Of a DNA stretch of 64,000 bases, positions 17,666 through 26,824 are shown piece after piece. Source of the stretch: Mycobacterium sp. ST-F2 (lineage in GTDB: Bacteria; Actinomycetota; Actinomycetes; Mycobacteriales; Mycobacteriaceae); the NCBI RefSeq assembly GCF_001905655.1, contig NZ_JMHT01000023.1, positions 52,565 to 116,564 on the forward strand. Direction: 5' to 3'. The number at the start of each line of letters is the position of its first letter. Position 1 is the first letter of the stretch. The notes under the pieces are model-generated. The model worked only from the letters and a program-made list of their open reading frames with translations, did no database searches and was not told the DNA's origin. The translations under genes and the position numbers were made by a program.

Positions 17666-18625
17666 TCACTCCCGCTCTACAGTCCGCTGATCCAACACGT
17701 CGCGCGCACCCAGGTCGAACAACTCCGCGGCCAACGAGAGCCCCAGCTCCCGTGCCCGTTCGGGTGTCCCGATCCCGGACGCCCGGATCACGTCGGATCC
17801 GTCCAGCGCCGCCACGCAACCGCGCAACGACAGCTCTTCGAAGACTCGGCCGTCCTCGTCGATGGACTCGACCACTTCAGCGATCGCACCCACCGGCGCG
17901 GAACAACCCGCCTCCAGTTCGGCCAACAGGACGCGTTCTGCGGTGATCGCGGCGCGCGTGTCGGGATGGTCCAGCTTTCCCAGCAGCGTCGCCAGCTCGG
18001 TGTCACCCACTCGGCACTCGACCGCGAGGGCGCCCTGCGCCGGCGCTGGCAACATCTGCACCGGCTCGAGGCTCTCGGTGACGACGTCGAGCCGTCCGAT
18101 ACGGGCCAGACCCGCTCGGGCGACGACAACAGCGTCGAGATCACCACTACTTACCCTGTTCAACCTGGTATCTAGGTTGCCTCGTAGGGGGCGGATTTCC
18201 AAACCGAGACCCAGTGCTCTAAGCTGTGCCGCCCGTCGCGGGCTGGACGTGCCGATCACCGAGCCGGCCGGCAACTCCCCCAGCACCATTCCGTTGCGCG
18301 CCACCAAGGCATCCCGCGGGTCTTCGCGCGGCGGCACGGCCGCGATGACGAAGCGCTCGTCGGGCGCTGTCGGCAAATCCTTGTACGAGTGCACCGCGAC
18401 ATCGATCCGGCCGTCGGCCATGGCGTGCCGCAGCTCGGCGGTGAAGACGCCGATGCCGATCTCGGCGACCGGCGCCTGGGACCGGTCACCGTCGGTGCTG
18501 ATGATGACCAGCTCCGCGGGCTGCCCCAGAGCTATCAGGGCATCACGGATGGTGCCGGCCTGCGTGGTAGCCAGAAGGCTGCCCCTGGTGCCGATCCGGA
18601 CAACGTTTTCGAGGGTAGTTACCAA
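17666..18625 (-). CDS. hemC: Hydroxymethylbilane synthase (porphobilinogen deaminase)
   Basis: Polymerises four porphobilinogens into hydroxymethylbilane; 319 residues from a TTG start. The dipyrromethane cofactor cysteine lies in [10 protein letters not shown] (Cys241); other family marks are [20 protein letters not shown] and [11 protein letters not shown]. The conserved domain begins at [14 protein letters not shown], whose valines are GTT/GTC, so no ATG or GTG is available there and the TTG at 18623-18625, 6 bp after the hemA stop, is the likely start. Confidence 0.95.
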   Translation of the reverse strand: MVTTLENVVRIGTRGSLLATTQAGTIRDALIALGQPAELVIISTDGDRSQAPVAEIGIGVFTAELRHAMADGRIDVAVHSYKDLPTAPDERFVIAAVPPREDPRDALVARNGMVLGELPAGSVIGTSSPRRAAQLRALGLGLEIRPLRGNLDTRLNRVSSGDLDAVVVARAGLARIGRLDVVTESLEPVQMLPAPAQGALAVECRVGDTELATLLGKLDHPDTRAAITAERVLLAELEAGCSAPVGAIAEVVESIDEDGRVFEELSLRGCVAALDGSDVIRASGIGTPERARELGLSLAAELFDLGARDVLDQRTVERE

Positions 18626-18631
18626 GTGAGA

Positions 18632-20002
18632 TTACTCAGCCTTGTCGTGATGGGGTTGCGGCTCGCCTGCCGCCAAATCTGGTGCCACCAAGGGCAGTTC
18701 GCCGGCGGACACGGCGTCGATGGCCTGCGGGTCGAGCTCGAACAGCTCGCGCAGCGCCTCGGCATAGCTGTCACCGCCGGGCGCGCTGGCCAACTGCTTG
18801 ACCCGCACCGTCGGCGCGTGCAGCAACTTGTCGACCACCCGGCGGACGGTCTTCGCGACCTCGTCGCGGTGGGTGGCGTCGAGTCCCGGAACCCGGTTGT
18901 CGAGCCGCAACAACTCGGCCTCGACGACGTCGGCGGCCCGCTGGCGCAGGGCGGTGACGGTCGGGGTGACCTCGGCCATCCGCTGGCCGGCCAGGTAGCT
19001 GGCGACCTCCGCGGCGACGATCGAGCGCGCCGCTTCGGCATCGGAGGCAGCCGCCCGGGCCGACGGTTCCCGCTGGATGCGGTCCATGTCGATCATGTGC
19101 ACGCCGGGCAGGCCGGCAATCGCACCGTCGACGTCACGGGGCATGCCCAGGTCGCAGATCACAAGCTGGCGATACTCCGGGCGGTTCATCAGTCCGCGGT
19201 GCGCATCGGCCAACGAGACCACCGGACGCACCGCGCCGGTACATGCGACGACGACGTCGGCGTTGGCCAGTGCGACCGCGATGTCCTCGAGCGTGTGCGC
19301 GGCCGCGTCGACGCCCTGGGCCTTCAAGTTCTCGACCATGCGCTCGGCCCTCGGCAGCGAGCGGTTGACCACCTCGACGCGGGCGATCCCGGCGCGCGTC
19401 AGGTGCGCAGCGGCCAGGGCACCCATGGAGCCGGCACCGATCACGGCAGCCGTCAGCCCGGTCAGGGAGGTGAGCTTGGTCTTGGCCATGTCCAGCGCCA
19501 CCGACACCACCGAGGCGCCCGCGGCGTCGATCCCGGTCTCGGAGTGGACCCGCTTGCCGACCGACAGCGCGCGCTGCGACAGTTCGTGCAGGGTGCGGCC
19601 GACGGTCTGGTGGGCTTCGGCGGACGTGTAGGCCCGGCGCACCTGGCCCAGCACCTGCGCCTCGCCGATGACGGCCGAATCCAGGCCGCTGGCCACCGCG
19701 AACAGATGCTCGACGGCCGCTTCGGCGTACCGCACGTAGGCGTACTTGGTGAGGTCCTGCAGCGACATGCCCGACCGCTCGGAGAGCACCGAACCGATCA
19801 CCGAGAGCCCGCCGTGGAAGGCGTCGACCACGGCATAGACCTCGACCCGGTTGCAGGTGGAGAGCACCATGGCCTCGGTGACCAGAGAGGACTGCAGCAG
19901 CAGCTCGATGATCTTGGCCTGTTCGGCCTCATCGGTGCTGAGCTGCTCGATCACCGAAACCGGCGCGCTGCGGTGCGAAACCCCGAACAGCAGTACGCTC
20001 AC
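18632..20002 (-). CDS. hemA: Glutamyl-tRNA reductase
   Basis: First enzyme of C5 tetrapyrrole synthesis, reducing glutamyl-tRNA(Glu) to glutamate-1-semialdehyde with NADPH; 456 residues. The catalytic cysteine is in [11 protein letters not shown] (Cys50), the NADPH fold begins at [10 protein letters not shown], and an extended dimerisation helix follows. The GTG at 20000-20002 is chosen because it gives the canonical [14 protein letters not shown] start and has an AGGTGATGAGG ribosome site; longer frames do not. It begins the operon hemA-hemC-hemD-hemB. Confidence 0.97.
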   Translation of the reverse strand: MSVLLFGVSHRSAPVSVIEQLSTDEAEQAKIIELLLQSSLVTEAMVLSTCNRVEVYAVVDAFHGGLSVIGSVLSERSGMSLQDLTKYAYVRYAEAAVEHLFAVASGLDSAVIGEAQVLGQVRRAYTSAEAHQTVGRTLHELSQRALSVGKRVHSETGIDAAGASVVSVALDMAKTKLTSLTGLTAAVIGAGSMGALAAAHLTRAGIARVEVVNRSLPRAERMVENLKAQGVDAAAHTLEDIAVALANADVVVACTGAVRPVVSLADAHRGLMNRPEYRQLVICDLGMPRDVDGAIAGLPGVHMIDMDRIQREPSARAAASDAEAARSIVAAEVASYLAGQRMAEVTPTVTALRQRAADVVEAELLRLDNRVPGLDATHRDEVAKTVRRVVDKLLHAPTVRVKQLASAPGGDSYAEALRELFELDPQAIDAVSAGELPLVAPDLAAGEPQPHHDKAE

Positions 20003-20167
20003 GGCCTCATCACCTCGTAGCACCTCCGTAGCGCAGGAAGGTTTCCCGGGCCTCGTCTGGCCGCAGGAACGCATTCAAAGCTAGCCGCTCACCGGCCCGC
20101 CGACCAAATTTGCTATACGTCTGCCGAATCCCCGGGTACGTGCTCGCCAGCGGCCTGATTGCCCGGG

Positions 20168-20443
20168 TCAGCCTGCGAGGTCGGCCCGCAACTGCTCCTC
20201 GTCGACCTCCCAGTAGCTGTGCTCAATGTCATCGAGCAGCACCACGGGCAGCCGGTCACCGAATTCCGCACGTAGCGCGGTATCACCGGCAGCAGCCAGG
20301 ACGTCGACGTCCGTGCTCGTCAGGACGAATCCGAGCTCGTCCGACAGCTCCACCAGCTGAGCCGCCGCGCGCTCGCACATGCTGCAGCCGGCCCGGGTGA
20401 GCAACGTCACGCGGTGGCTGTTCCCTGATCGATCCACGCGCAT
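20168..20443 (-). CDS. Glutaredoxin-like thiol protein (Rv0508-like)
   Basis: 91-residue thioredoxin-fold protein of the glutaredoxin-like (DUF836) type. The redox motif CSMC is at residues 20-23 and the cis-proline segment is RLPVVLL. It probably reduces disulfides or mixed thiols in the cytoplasm; the electron donor is unknown. It lies just upstream of hemA, 165 bp apart, and divergent from serB1. The ATG at 20441-20443 leaves 27 bp to the serB1 start, so the two promoters must overlap. Confidence 0.85.
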   Translation of the reverse strand: MRVDRSGNSHRVTLLTRAGCSMCERAAAQLVELSDELGFVLTSTDVDVLAAAGDTALRAEFGDRLPVVLLDDIEHSYWEVDEEQLRADLAG

Positions 20444-20458
20444 CAGTATGGCGTGACC

Positions 20459-20464
20459 TACTGT
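20459..20464 (+). promoter_or_regulatory. -10 hexamer of leaderless promoter (serB1)
   Basis: TACTGT, 6 bases before the GTG at 20471, in the 27-bp gap between two divergent genes. Confidence 0.45.
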
Positions 20465-20470
20465 TGAACC

Positions 20471-21367
20471 GTGTCCGAATCCAGCCCCCTGACAGCCGAC
20501 GAGCCCGTGCCCGCCGGCGCTGACGACGGCCCCGATCAGGAGGCCGCCGACCAGGATTCGGGAGCCGACGAACCCGTCGCCCCGGCGCTCCCGCCGCCGC
20601 CCGACCTCACCGCGGCCGCGTTCTTCGACGTCGACAACACGCTGGTGCACGGCTCGTCGCTGGTGCATTTCGCCCGCGGCCTGGCCGCCCGCGACTACTT
20701 CAAGTACTCCGACCTGGCCCGGTTCGCCTACGCGCAGGCCAAGTTCCAGGTGACCGGCAAGGAGAACAGCGACGACGTCGCCGCCGGCCGCCGCAAGGCT
20801 CTGTCGTTCATCGAGGGCCGCCAGACCGCGGAGCTCGAAGCGCTCGGCGACGAGATCTACGACGAGATCATCGCCGACAAGATCTGGCAGGGCACCCGGG
20901 CGCTGGCGCAGATGCACCTCGACGCCGGCCAGCAGGTCTGGCTCGTCACCGCGACACCCATGGAGCTGGCCCAGACCATCGCCCGCAAGCTGGGGTTGAC
21001 GGGTGCGCTCGGCACCGTCGCCGAGTCGGTCGACGGGGTCTTCACCGGCCGGCTGGTCGGCGACATCCTGCACGGCGTCGGCAAGGCGCACGCGGTGCGT
21101 CAGCTCGCCATTCGCGAGGGCCTGAACCTGCGCCGCTGCACCGCGTACTCGGACAGCTTCAACGACGTCCCGATGCTGTCGCTGGTCGGTACGGCCGTGG
21201 CCATCAACCCCGACGCCGCGCTGCGCGACGTCGCCCGCGAACGCGGTTGGGAGATCCGCGACTTCCGGACCGCCCGCAAGGCCGCCCGCATCGGCGTGCC
21301 GTCGGCGCTGGCCCTGGGTGCGGTCGGCGGGGCGCTGGCGGCCATGGCGTCGCGTAAGAGCAACTAG
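20471..21367 (+). CDS. serB1: HAD-IB family phosphatase SerB1
   Basis: 298-residue HAD-superfamily hydrolase of subfamily IB. A ~45-residue acidic, proline-rich disordered start precedes the catalytic motif [12 protein letters not shown] (nucleophile Asp53). Motif II is VTATPMELA, then HGVGKAHAV supplies the lysine and [11 protein letters not shown] the metal aspartates. Called SerB1 by position (Rv0505c); phosphoserine phosphatase activity is not established by sequence, and phospholipid or sugar phosphate substrates are possible. A hydrophobic Ala/Leu helix near residues 275-292 may touch the membrane. Confidence 0.88.
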   Translation: MSESSPLTADEPVPAGADDGPDQEAADQDSGADEPVAPALPPPPDLTAAAFFDVDNTLVHGSSLVHFARGLAARDYFKYSDLARFAYAQAKFQVTGKENSDDVAAGRRKALSFIEGRQTAELEALGDEIYDEIIADKIWQGTRALAQMHLDAGQQVWLVTATPMELAQTIARKLGLTGALGTVAESVDGVFTGRLVGDILHGVGKAHAVRQLAIREGLNLRRCTAYSDSFNDVPMLSLVGTAVAINPDAALRDVARERGWEIRDFRTARKAARIGVPSALALGAVGGALAAMASRKSN

Positions 21368-21375
21368 GTTTCGCT

Positions 21376-21431
21376 GAAAAGGACCACATGGCGGCTGCGG
21401 CGTGCCTACCAGCGACCATTTGGTCCTTCTC
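21376..21431 (+). terminator. Stem-loop after serB1
   Basis: Arms 21376-21391 (GAAAAGGACCACATGG) and 21416-21431 pair at 14 of 16 positions around a 24-base loop. It begins 8 bp after the serB1 stop and ends just before the promoter of the next gene, so it probably ends the serB1 transcript. Confidence 0.6.
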
Positions 21432-21444
21432 GGCGCGAACAGAC

Positions 21445-21450
21445 TAAGCT
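21445..21450 (+). promoter_or_regulatory. -10 hexamer of leaderless promoter (hotdog gene)
   Basis: TAAGCT, 8 bases before the ATG at 21459. Confidence 0.5.
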
Positions 21451-21458
21451 CAGCCGCC

Positions 21459-21989
21459 ATGGGCATTGCGGACGACATCATCGGAACCCACTTCCGGTAC
21501 CCGGATTACTTCGAGGTCGGTCGCGAGAAGGTCAAGGAGTTCGCGCAGGCGGTCAAGGACGATCACCCGGCCCATTTCTCTGACGAAGGGGCCGCCGAGT
21601 GCGGCTCGGACACCCTGATCGCGTCGCTGACGTTCATCGCCGTCGCGGGGCGGCGGGTCCAGCTCGAGCTGTTCAACCAGTTCGACGTGCCCATCAACCT
21701 GGAGCGCGTGCTGCACCGCGACCAGAAGCTGATCTTCCACCGCCCGATCAAGGTCGGCGACCGGCTGTGGTTCGACTCGTACCTGGATTCGGTGATCGAG
21801 TCGCACGGCACGGTGATCGCCGAGATCCGCGCCGAGGTCACCGACGACTCGGGTGAGCCGATCATGACGAGCATCGTCACCATGCTGGGCGAGGCGCAGA
21901 ACGACGACGAGGCCGGCGAGGTCAGCGCGCAGATCGCCGCGGCCCGCGATGCTGCCATCGCGAAAATGGTTGCGGCGCAAAAGGGTTGA
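21459..21989 (+). CDS. MaoC-like hotdog (FAS1-like dehydratase) domain protein, UPF0336
   Basis: 176-residue single hotdog-domain protein like Rv0504c and the HadA/HadC group. Seen are the [18 protein letters not shown] start, DDHPAHF, and [21 protein letters not shown], the segment conserved in (R)-hydratase-like proteins. It may take part in fatty or mycolic acyl dehydration, but sits alone here without hadB, so the role is inferred from fold. The ATG at 21459 follows a leaderless-type promoter. Confidence 0.87.
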   Translation: MGIADDIIGTHFRYPDYFEVGREKVKEFAQAVKDDHPAHFSDEGAAECGSDTLIASLTFIAVAGRRVQLELFNQFDVPINLERVLHRDQKLIFHRPIKVGDRLWFDSYLDSVIESHGTVIAEIRAEVTDDSGEPIMTSIVTMLGEAQNDDEAGEVSAQIAAARDAAIAKMVAAQKG

Positions 21990-21997
21990 GCCCCTTA

Positions 21998-22159
21998 CCG
22001 CGAGCGGCCGTGTTTGCACGGCGACACGCGGTGAACGCCGGGCAGTAGCGTGCCCCTCGCGCGCGACGAGCGGCCGCAAAATGCACGCGCAATGCGGCGT
22101 GTCTGCGTACAAACACGGCCGCTCGCGGAAAGTCCCGCCGAGCACGGCCGCTCGCGGGA
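21998..22159. repeat. Dispersed intergenic palindromic repeat, copy 2 cluster
   Basis: Fills the gap between two convergent genes. One unit (22061-22128) matches the copies at 14351 and 35532. A second, degenerate unit in the opposite sense begins at 21998-22016, which pairs perfectly over 19 bases with 22110-22128 (CCGCGAGCGGCCGTGTTTG). A third half-unit (CACGGCCGCTCGCGG) ends 1 bp before the stop of the acyltransferase gene. Confidence 0.72.
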
Positions 22160-22160
22160 T

Positions 22161-23237
22161 TTAGAGGAACGTGCCGCGACGGTTCGCCAGCAGCTGGTAC
22201 AGCGTCTGCTGAATGGTGGCGCGCACCTGGTCGGTCAGCTCGAAGGTAACCATCGGATCGTCGGCGGCGGATTCGTCGTAGTCGGCTGTCGAGATGGGCT
22301 CGCCGAACTGGATGTACCACTTCGACGGCAACGGCAGCAGCCCGACCGGCCCGGCGAGCGGGAACAACGGCGTCAGCGGGAAGTACGGCAACCCGAGCAA
22401 CCGGGCCAGCAGCTTCACGTCGCAGATCTTCGGGTAGATCTCCTCGGAGCCGACGATCGAGCACGGCACGATGGGCGCGCCGGAGCGCAGTGCCGCCGAG
22501 ACGAAGCCACCGCGGCCGAACCGCTGCAACTTGTAGCGGTCCTTGAACGGCTTGCCCAGCCCCTTGTAGCCCTCGGGGAACACGGCGGTCAGCTCGCCGG
22601 CCTCCAGCAGCCGGTGGGCGTCGGCGGTGCACGCCATGGTGTGTCCGGCCTTGCGCGCGGCCTGACCGACCACCGGAAGGTCGAAGACCAGATCGGCGGC
22701 CAGCAGTCGGAGGTCCCGGTGCTTGGGGTGCTTGTCGTGCACGGCGACCGACGCCATGAGTCCGTCGAACGGCAATACGCCCGCATGGTTTGCCACGATC
22801 AACGCGGCGCCGTCGTCCGGCAGGTTCTCGATACCGGATACCTCGACCCGGAACCACGAGTTGAAAAGCGTTCGCAGCAAAGGAAGAAACACCGCATTGT
22901 TGAGATGCTGGTCAAATCCGAATTCGTCGACGACGTAGTCGCCGGTCAAGCGCTTGCGAATGAAATCCGCAGCGCCACTTATACGTTGGGCCAATTCGTT
23001 GGGCCCGTCCGGCACCGAGGAGCCGGATGCGGCAAACCGGTGCTGGTCGATCTCACGGACCACGGCAGCAATCTGCTCGGCCGATGCGCGGGTCCCGGGG
23101 TCGGTCAACAGCGAAGGATGTCGCAGCGTTGCATCCCGCCTCGAGGCACGACGTTGCGCGGAAGCGCGTGTCGAATTCGAATGTAGCGGAATGACTTTGG
23201 CTTTTGATTCGCCCGCCACGTCAATATCTCCCACCAT
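22161..23237 (-). CDS. PlsC-type 1-acylglycerol-3-phosphate acyltransferase (Rv0502-like)
   Basis: 358-residue lysophospholipid-acyltransferase-family protein. After a ~110-residue N-terminal extension come the catalytic motif NHAGVLPFDG (HX4D), FPEGYKGLGKPF and the IVPCSIVGSEEIYP block. It probably transfers an acyl chain to a glycerophosphate or glycolipid at the membrane. It lies 12 bp downstream of galE2, with which it is co-directional and probably co-transcribed. Two adjacent ATGs (23240 and 23237) are possible starts; I use the second. Confidence 0.86.
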   Translation of the reverse strand: MVGDIDVAGESKAKVIPLHSNSTRASAQRRASRRDATLRHPSLLTDPGTRASAEQIAAVVREIDQHRFAASGSSVPDGPNELAQRISGAADFIRKRLTGDYVVDEFGFDQHLNNAVFLPLLRTLFNSWFRVEVSGIENLPDDGAALIVANHAGVLPFDGLMASVAVHDKHPKHRDLRLLAADLVFDLPVVGQAARKAGHTMACTADAHRLLEAGELTAVFPEGYKGLGKPFKDRYKLQRFGRGGFVSAALRSGAPIVPCSIVGSEEIYPKICDVKLLARLLGLPYFPLTPLFPLAGPVGLLPLPSKWYIQFGEPISTADYDESAADDPMVTFELTDQVRATIQQTLYQLLANRRGTFL

Positions 23238-23252
23238 CAAAAACTTGCGGAA

Positions 23253-24371
23253 TCAACGTCCCCACCGCTGCGCTGCGGCCACTGCACGACGTTCTACTGA
23301 GCCTACCCACCCTGGACCGATAATGGGCGTCAGCGCGCGGCCTGAAACGTAATCGTCAAAAGCCTCCATGGTCGTCCACTTTGGGGTATGGCCGAGTTCC
23401 CTCGTCATCCTTGTGGTGTCCATGACCCGGCCATAGCGCATGTAGTCGGACTGTTCGCGGTCCAATTCGACGCCTGCCGTCGCTCGCCGCCAGGCGTCCA
23501 GGACCCACATCGTGGGCCCGGCGAGCGGCAATCCGATGCGGCCGGACCGGCGGATGGCCTGGCTCATCAGGATGATGCCCGGCGCCCCGATGTTGAAGGT
23601 GCCGGCCCGTCCGACCAGAGTGGCCCGTTCCAGCGCCCCGAGGGCGTCCTGCTCGTGCAGGAGCTGCAACCGTGCGTCGTGCCCGAAGGCGGTCGGCACC
23701 AGCGGTCCCGCCAGATACCTCGACAACGCGGTGTCCATGGCCGGACCGATCATGTTGGCCAACCGCAGAATGGTGACCGCGATGTCGGGCCGCCGCCGTG
23801 CGAGCCCGCGGACGTAGCCCTCGATGTCGATGCTGTCCCGGGCGAAGCCCTCCCCCGGTGGCCGGCGGGCGCTGCTGTCCTCGGTGAACATCACCGGATC
23901 ACGCGGGCTGGACCCGTAGATCTCCGATGTCGACTTCAGAATCACCCGACGGACCGACGGAGCCTTCTGACAGGCTGCGAACAACTGCATCGCACCCATC
24001 ACGTTGAGCTCTTTGAGCGCAGCGCGACCGGACTGCGGCACGTAGGACGCCGCCGCCGCATGGACGACGGTGTCGACGTTGCCGTTCCGGATCACCTTGG
24101 CGATGAAGGGATTGCGGATGTCCGCGCGGACGAACTCCGCGCGGCCCATCCGCCGCAGCATGTCCTTGCTCGGAGTGATCGCGTCGACCGCGATCACGCG
24201 CTCGATGAGCTGGTTCTGAGCGAGCCTGGCTGTCAGGTATCCGCCGAGGAACCGGCACGCCCCGGTGACCAGCACCACCTTGGGGTGGTGCAGGGTCTCT
24301 GGGATGTCCGGGCCGGAATCATTTCCGCCCGGCGCGGTGGGCCGGCTTCCAGGGCGTCCGTCGGCATCCAT
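23253..24371 (-). CDS. galE2: NAD-dependent epimerase/dehydratase family protein (GalE2)
   Basis: 372-residue extended-SDR protein. The Rossmann nucleotide motif GACRFLGG is at residues 37-44, with DIRNPFIAKVI and HAAAASYVPQSG following. The usual catalytic YxxxK is not clear; the active-site stretch is STSEIYGSS. Named GalE2 by position (Rv0501). Sugar-epimerase activity is not certain. A TAGGCT hexamer 6 bases before the ATG suggests a leaderless mRNA that continues into the acyltransferase gene. Confidence 0.84.
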   Translation of the reverse strand: MDADGRPGSRPTAPGGNDSGPDIPETLHHPKVVLVTGACRFLGGYLTARLAQNQLIERVIAVDAITPSKDMLRRMGRAEFVRADIRNPFIAKVIRNGNVDTVVHAAAASYVPQSGRAALKELNVMGAMQLFAACQKAPSVRRVILKSTSEIYGSSPRDPVMFTEDSSARRPPGEGFARDSIDIEGYVRGLARRRPDIAVTILRLANMIGPAMDTALSRYLAGPLVPTAFGHDARLQLLHEQDALGALERATLVGRAGTFNIGAPGIILMSQAIRRSGRIGLPLAGPTMWVLDAWRRATAGVELDREQSDYMRYGRVMDTTRMTRELGHTPKWTTMEAFDDYVSGRALTPIIGPGWVGSVERRAVAAAQRWGR

Positions 24372-24377
24372 CTGGTC

Positions 24378-24383
24378 AGCCTA
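24378..24383 (-). promoter_or_regulatory. -10 hexamer of leaderless promoter (galE2)
   Basis: TAGGCT on the minus strand, 6 bases before the ATG at 24369-24371. Confidence 0.55.
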
Positions 24384-24426
24384 GTGGGCACTAGAGGTCA
24401 TCGGCGGATGACACCGCCCGATGCGC

Positions 24427-24528
24427 TTACTTACCGAGTTTTCTGCGCTGAACCCGAGTACGACGAAGCAGCTTGCGGTGCTTCTTCTTCGACATGCGCT
24501 TACGCCGCTTCTTGATGACTGAACCCAT
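24427..24528 (-). CDS. Small ribosomal subunit protein bS22 (AURKAIP1/COX24-like)
   Basis: 33-residue, extremely basic protein with the segments [20 protein letters not shown] and [11 protein letters not shown], about half Lys/Arg. This is the tiny mycobacterial 30S protein bS22, equivalent to Rv0500B, which lies on the ribosome near the decoding region. It is easy to miss at this size, but the reading frame is complete (ATG at 24526-24528, TAA at 24427-24429) and conserved in position between the excisionase-like gene and galE2. A 6-bp inverted repeat (AGACTT..AAGTCT) touches the start codon. Confidence 0.93.
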
Positions 24529-24650
24529 AGACTTTGAAGTCTCCGCTACTAGACGTCGATCCGTGAAGATCGGTGTGAAACCAACCCCGCCACTTTACCC
24601 GGCCGGGTATCGCGCCACGAAAACGCCTACTGGATTCGCATACTCACCAA

Positions 24651-24701
24651 CGATTTCGGCGTGCTCTGCATCGCTGACCGATACAAATCACGCCGAAGTC
24701 G
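24651..24701 (-). terminator. Stem-loop downstream of the excisionase-like gene
   Basis: Arms 24651-24663 (CGATTTCGGCGTG) and 24689-24701 pair at 12 of 13 positions around a 25-base loop. It begins 10 bp after the stop of the gene at 24711 and precedes the bS22 leader, so it may be a terminator or an attenuator controlling bS22. Confidence 0.5.
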
Positions 24702-24710
24702 TGACGGCGA

Positions 24711-24935
24711 CTAACCCGCGTCGTGGTACGAGGACTCGAGCAGGTCGTGCACCGCCTTGGCATGCACCCGAAATGAGCGGCCGACACGCACCGCGGGCAA
24801 CTCCCCGTTGTGCACCAGCCGGTATACCGTCATCTTGCTTACCCGCATAAGGCTCGCAACCTCGGCAACAGTCAGGAACTGCGTTCGTGGCTGATCGCCA
24901 CCGTCACGCGCCGATGGCCCGTTCATAGACGTCAT
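24711..24935 (-). CDS. Excisionase-type helix-turn-helix DNA-binding protein (Rv0500A-like)
   Basis: 74-residue protein with one winged HTH of the MerR/excisionase type: FLTVAEVASLMRVSKMTVYR followed by LVHNGELPAVRVGRSFRV. Nearly every mycobacterium has this gene between proC and bS22, so it is a chromosomal regulator rather than a phage remnant, despite the excisionase label. Target genes are unknown. The disordered N-terminus makes the exact start uncertain (second ATG three codons in). Confidence 0.85.
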   Translation of the reverse strand: MTSMNGPSARDGGDQPRTQFLTVAEVASLMRVSKMTVYRLVHNGELPAVRVGRSFRVHAKAVHDLLESSYHDAG

Positions 24936-25020
24936 CGCAACCCAATCAATCAGGCACGGCCAGCTCCAGCGGCTTCCCCTCCGCTGGCACCAACGCGTGC
25001 TTACGAGAAGGAGAATAGCG

Positions 25021-25056
25021 TGGCCAATGTGGTTATTGCGACGGGTGTGGGGTAAT
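25021..25056 (+). CDS. Possible 11-codon small reading frame with a strong ribosome site
   Basis: GTG-initiated frame reading VANVVIATGVG then TAA, preceded by GAAGGAGAA 5-6 bases upstream, a better ribosome site than most genes here have. It runs opposite to proC and the HTH gene, in the 139-bp gap between them. No homology claim can be made; it could also be a chance frame. Confidence 0.25.
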
Positions 25057-25074
25057 CAATCTGAAATCTTAGAA

Positions 25075-25950
25075 CTACTCAGATGTAATTCTTAGCTGCT
25101 CAGACCGGGTTTTTGCGGCTTCGACCGCACTCGCGACGGCAGACCGCAGCCCACCCCGTTCGAGTTCCCGCAGACCAGCGGCGGTAGTGCCCCCCGGAGA
25201 GGTCACCGAGGCCCGCAATTCGGCAGCGGTGGTGTCCAGCGGACCGACCCCGGAACCACTGCCCGAATCACCCATCCGATTGAGCAACATGGCCGCCGCA
25301 CCGGCCATCGTCTGGGCCGCCAGCTCGGTTGCAACGGGCCGCGGGAGGCCCGCCGCGACACCCGCGTCGACGACGGCCTCGACCATCAGGAAGAAGTACG
25401 CAGGGCCTGAACCGGACACCGCGGTCACCGCGTCCATCTGCTTCTCGGGCACCGTCAGCACCGCGCCGACGGCGGAGAAGATCTCCGCCACCTCGGCCAG
25501 CTGCGCCTCGTTCGCGTATCGGCCCCGCGACAGCGCGGTGATGCCCGCACCGACCAGCATCGGCGTATTCGGCATGACCCGGACCACCGGCGCACCGGCC
25601 GGCAGCTTGGCCTCGTAGAAGGCCGTGGGGACGCCCGCGGCCACCGACACCACGACCTGCTCGACGCTGCTGCTGTCGGCGCCGGCAGCCGCGTCGGCCA
25701 GCGTCTCGACGACGCCCTCGACGGCGTCGGGCTTGACGGCCACGATCACATAGGCGGCGTTCTCGGCGGCGTCCGCGACATCGGTGACCCGGACGGAGTA
25801 CTTCTCGGCGAGCTGCGCGGCCCGCGCCGAATTGGCCTCGGCGACCACCAGATCCTTGACCTGCCGCCCGGACTGCAACAGCCCCGCCAGCAGGGCCTCG
25901 CCGATATTTCCGCCACCGATGATCGCAATTCTCGCCACGGCAGACAGCAT
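25075..25950 (-). CDS. proC: Pyrroline-5-carboxylate reductase
   Basis: Last step of proline synthesis, reducing 1-pyrroline-5-carboxylate with NAD(P)H; 291 residues. The nucleotide motif IAIIGGGNIGEALLAGLL is at the N-terminus, VRVMPNTPMLVGAGI in the middle, and the family signature runs through AELRASVTSPGGTTAAGL near the C-terminus (given in part). The ATG at 25948-25950 is 17 bp after the stop of the sugar-isomerase-like gene, so the two may share a transcript. Confidence 0.95.
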   Translation of the reverse strand: MLSAVARIAIIGGGNIGEALLAGLLQSGRQVKDLVVAEANSARAAQLAEKYSVRVTDVADAAENAAYVIVAVKPDAVEGVVETLADAAAGADSSSVEQVVVSVAAGVPTAFYEAKLPAGAPVVRVMPNTPMLVGAGITALSRGRYANEAQLAEVAEIFSAVGAVLTVPEKQMDAVTAVSGSGPAYFFLMVEAVVDAGVAAGLPRPVATELAAQTMAGAAAMLLNRMGDSGSGSGVGPLDTTAAELRASVTSPGGTTAAGLRELERGGLRSAVASAVEAAKTRSEQLRITSE

Positions 25951-25967
25951 GCCAGGACCGCGCGGGG

Positions 25968-26813
25968 TCAGCGCAGCAGGTGCCGCCGCGCGAATTCGAG
26001 CGACTCGACGAGCAGCGCCTCGCGCTCGGCGTTGTTGCGTGCCGCCGATGTGGTGACCTCCAGGATCACGTGTCCGGAGAACTCGCTGGCGGCCAGCATC
26101 TGGCAGATCTGCTCCGTGGGCTGGCTGCCACGCCCGGGCACCAGATGTTCGTCGGTGGACGCGCCGTTGCCGTCGCACAGATGCAGGTGCACCAGCCCCT
26201 TGCCCATGCGCCGCGCCATGTCGACGGCATCGGTGCCCGCCGTCGCCGAATGCGACAGGTCCAGGGTGTAGTGGGCGTGATTGCCGTCCAGCGGGTCGTA
26301 GGACGGCGCGAACGCCGAGATCCCGGGTCCCGGGGCCCCTCCGCGCTTACGCATCCGCTCGATGGACGGCTGGCCGGTGCCGAAGAACCGGTCGGTGCGG
26401 AACGGGAACATGTTCTCGACCGCGACCAGCACGTCGCTCGAGGCCTCGAGCTCGGCGACCTGATCGGAGAAACCCTCGGCGTACCGGCGCTGCCACCGGA
26501 ACGGCGGATGCACGACGACGGTCTGCGCACCCAGCTGTTCGGCGGCCCGCACGCTGCGTTCCAGCTTCGGGATCGGGTTGGACCCCCACACGCGCTGCGA
26601 GATCAGCAGACACGGCGCGTGCACGCTGAGCACCGGGACGCCCCAGCGCTGCGACATCCGCTCGACGGCGTCGATGTCCTGGCTGACGGGCTCGGCCCAC
26701 ACCATCAGCTCGACACCGTCGTAGCCCAGGCGGGCGGCGTACTCGAAGGCAGCTTCGGTCCGCAAGGGGTAGACCGACGCGGTGGACAGACCTACCTTGA
26801 TGGCGGGACGCAC
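25968..26813 (-). CDS. Sugar phosphate isomerase/epimerase-like TIM-barrel protein (Rv0498-like)
   Basis: 281-residue xylose-isomerase-like (AP endonuclease 2) TIM barrel. Visible are VGLSTASVYPLRTEAAFEYA, the ELMVWAEP strand, HPPFRWQRRY, VENMFPF, the metal-site DLSHSA and HLHLCDGNG. It probably isomerises a sugar or inositol-type substrate with a divalent metal, but the substrate is unknown. The GTG at 26811-26813 starts exactly at the barrel and lies 11 bp after the stop of the acidic membrane protein. Confidence 0.8.
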   Translation of the reverse strand: MRPAIKVGLSTASVYPLRTEAAFEYAARLGYDGVELMVWAEPVSQDIDAVERMSQRWGVPVLSVHAPCLLISQRVWGSNPIPKLERSVRAAEQLGAQTVVVHPPFRWQRRYAEGFSDQVAELEASSDVLVAVENMFPFRTDRFFGTGQPSIERMRKRGGAPGPGISAFAPSYDPLDGNHAHYTLDLSHSATAGTDAVDMARRMGKGLVHLHLCDGNGASTDEHLVPGRGSQPTEQICQMLAASEFSGHVILEVTTSAARNNAEREALLVESLEFARRHLLR

Positions 26814-26824
26814 AGGCCTCCGGT

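Noticed and set aside
14903..18175. Very long plus-strand open frame (over 1000 codons) opposite hemB-hemD-hemC
   Set aside because: It is the antisense shadow of clear haem genes. Its translation is Arg/Gly/Asp/Val-rich without any domain and it crosses three real genes.
24711..24935. Excisionase as a sign of an integrated phage or genomic island
   Set aside because: The gene is conserved at this place in mycobacteria next to bS22 and proC; no integrase, attachment site or tRNA is nearby.
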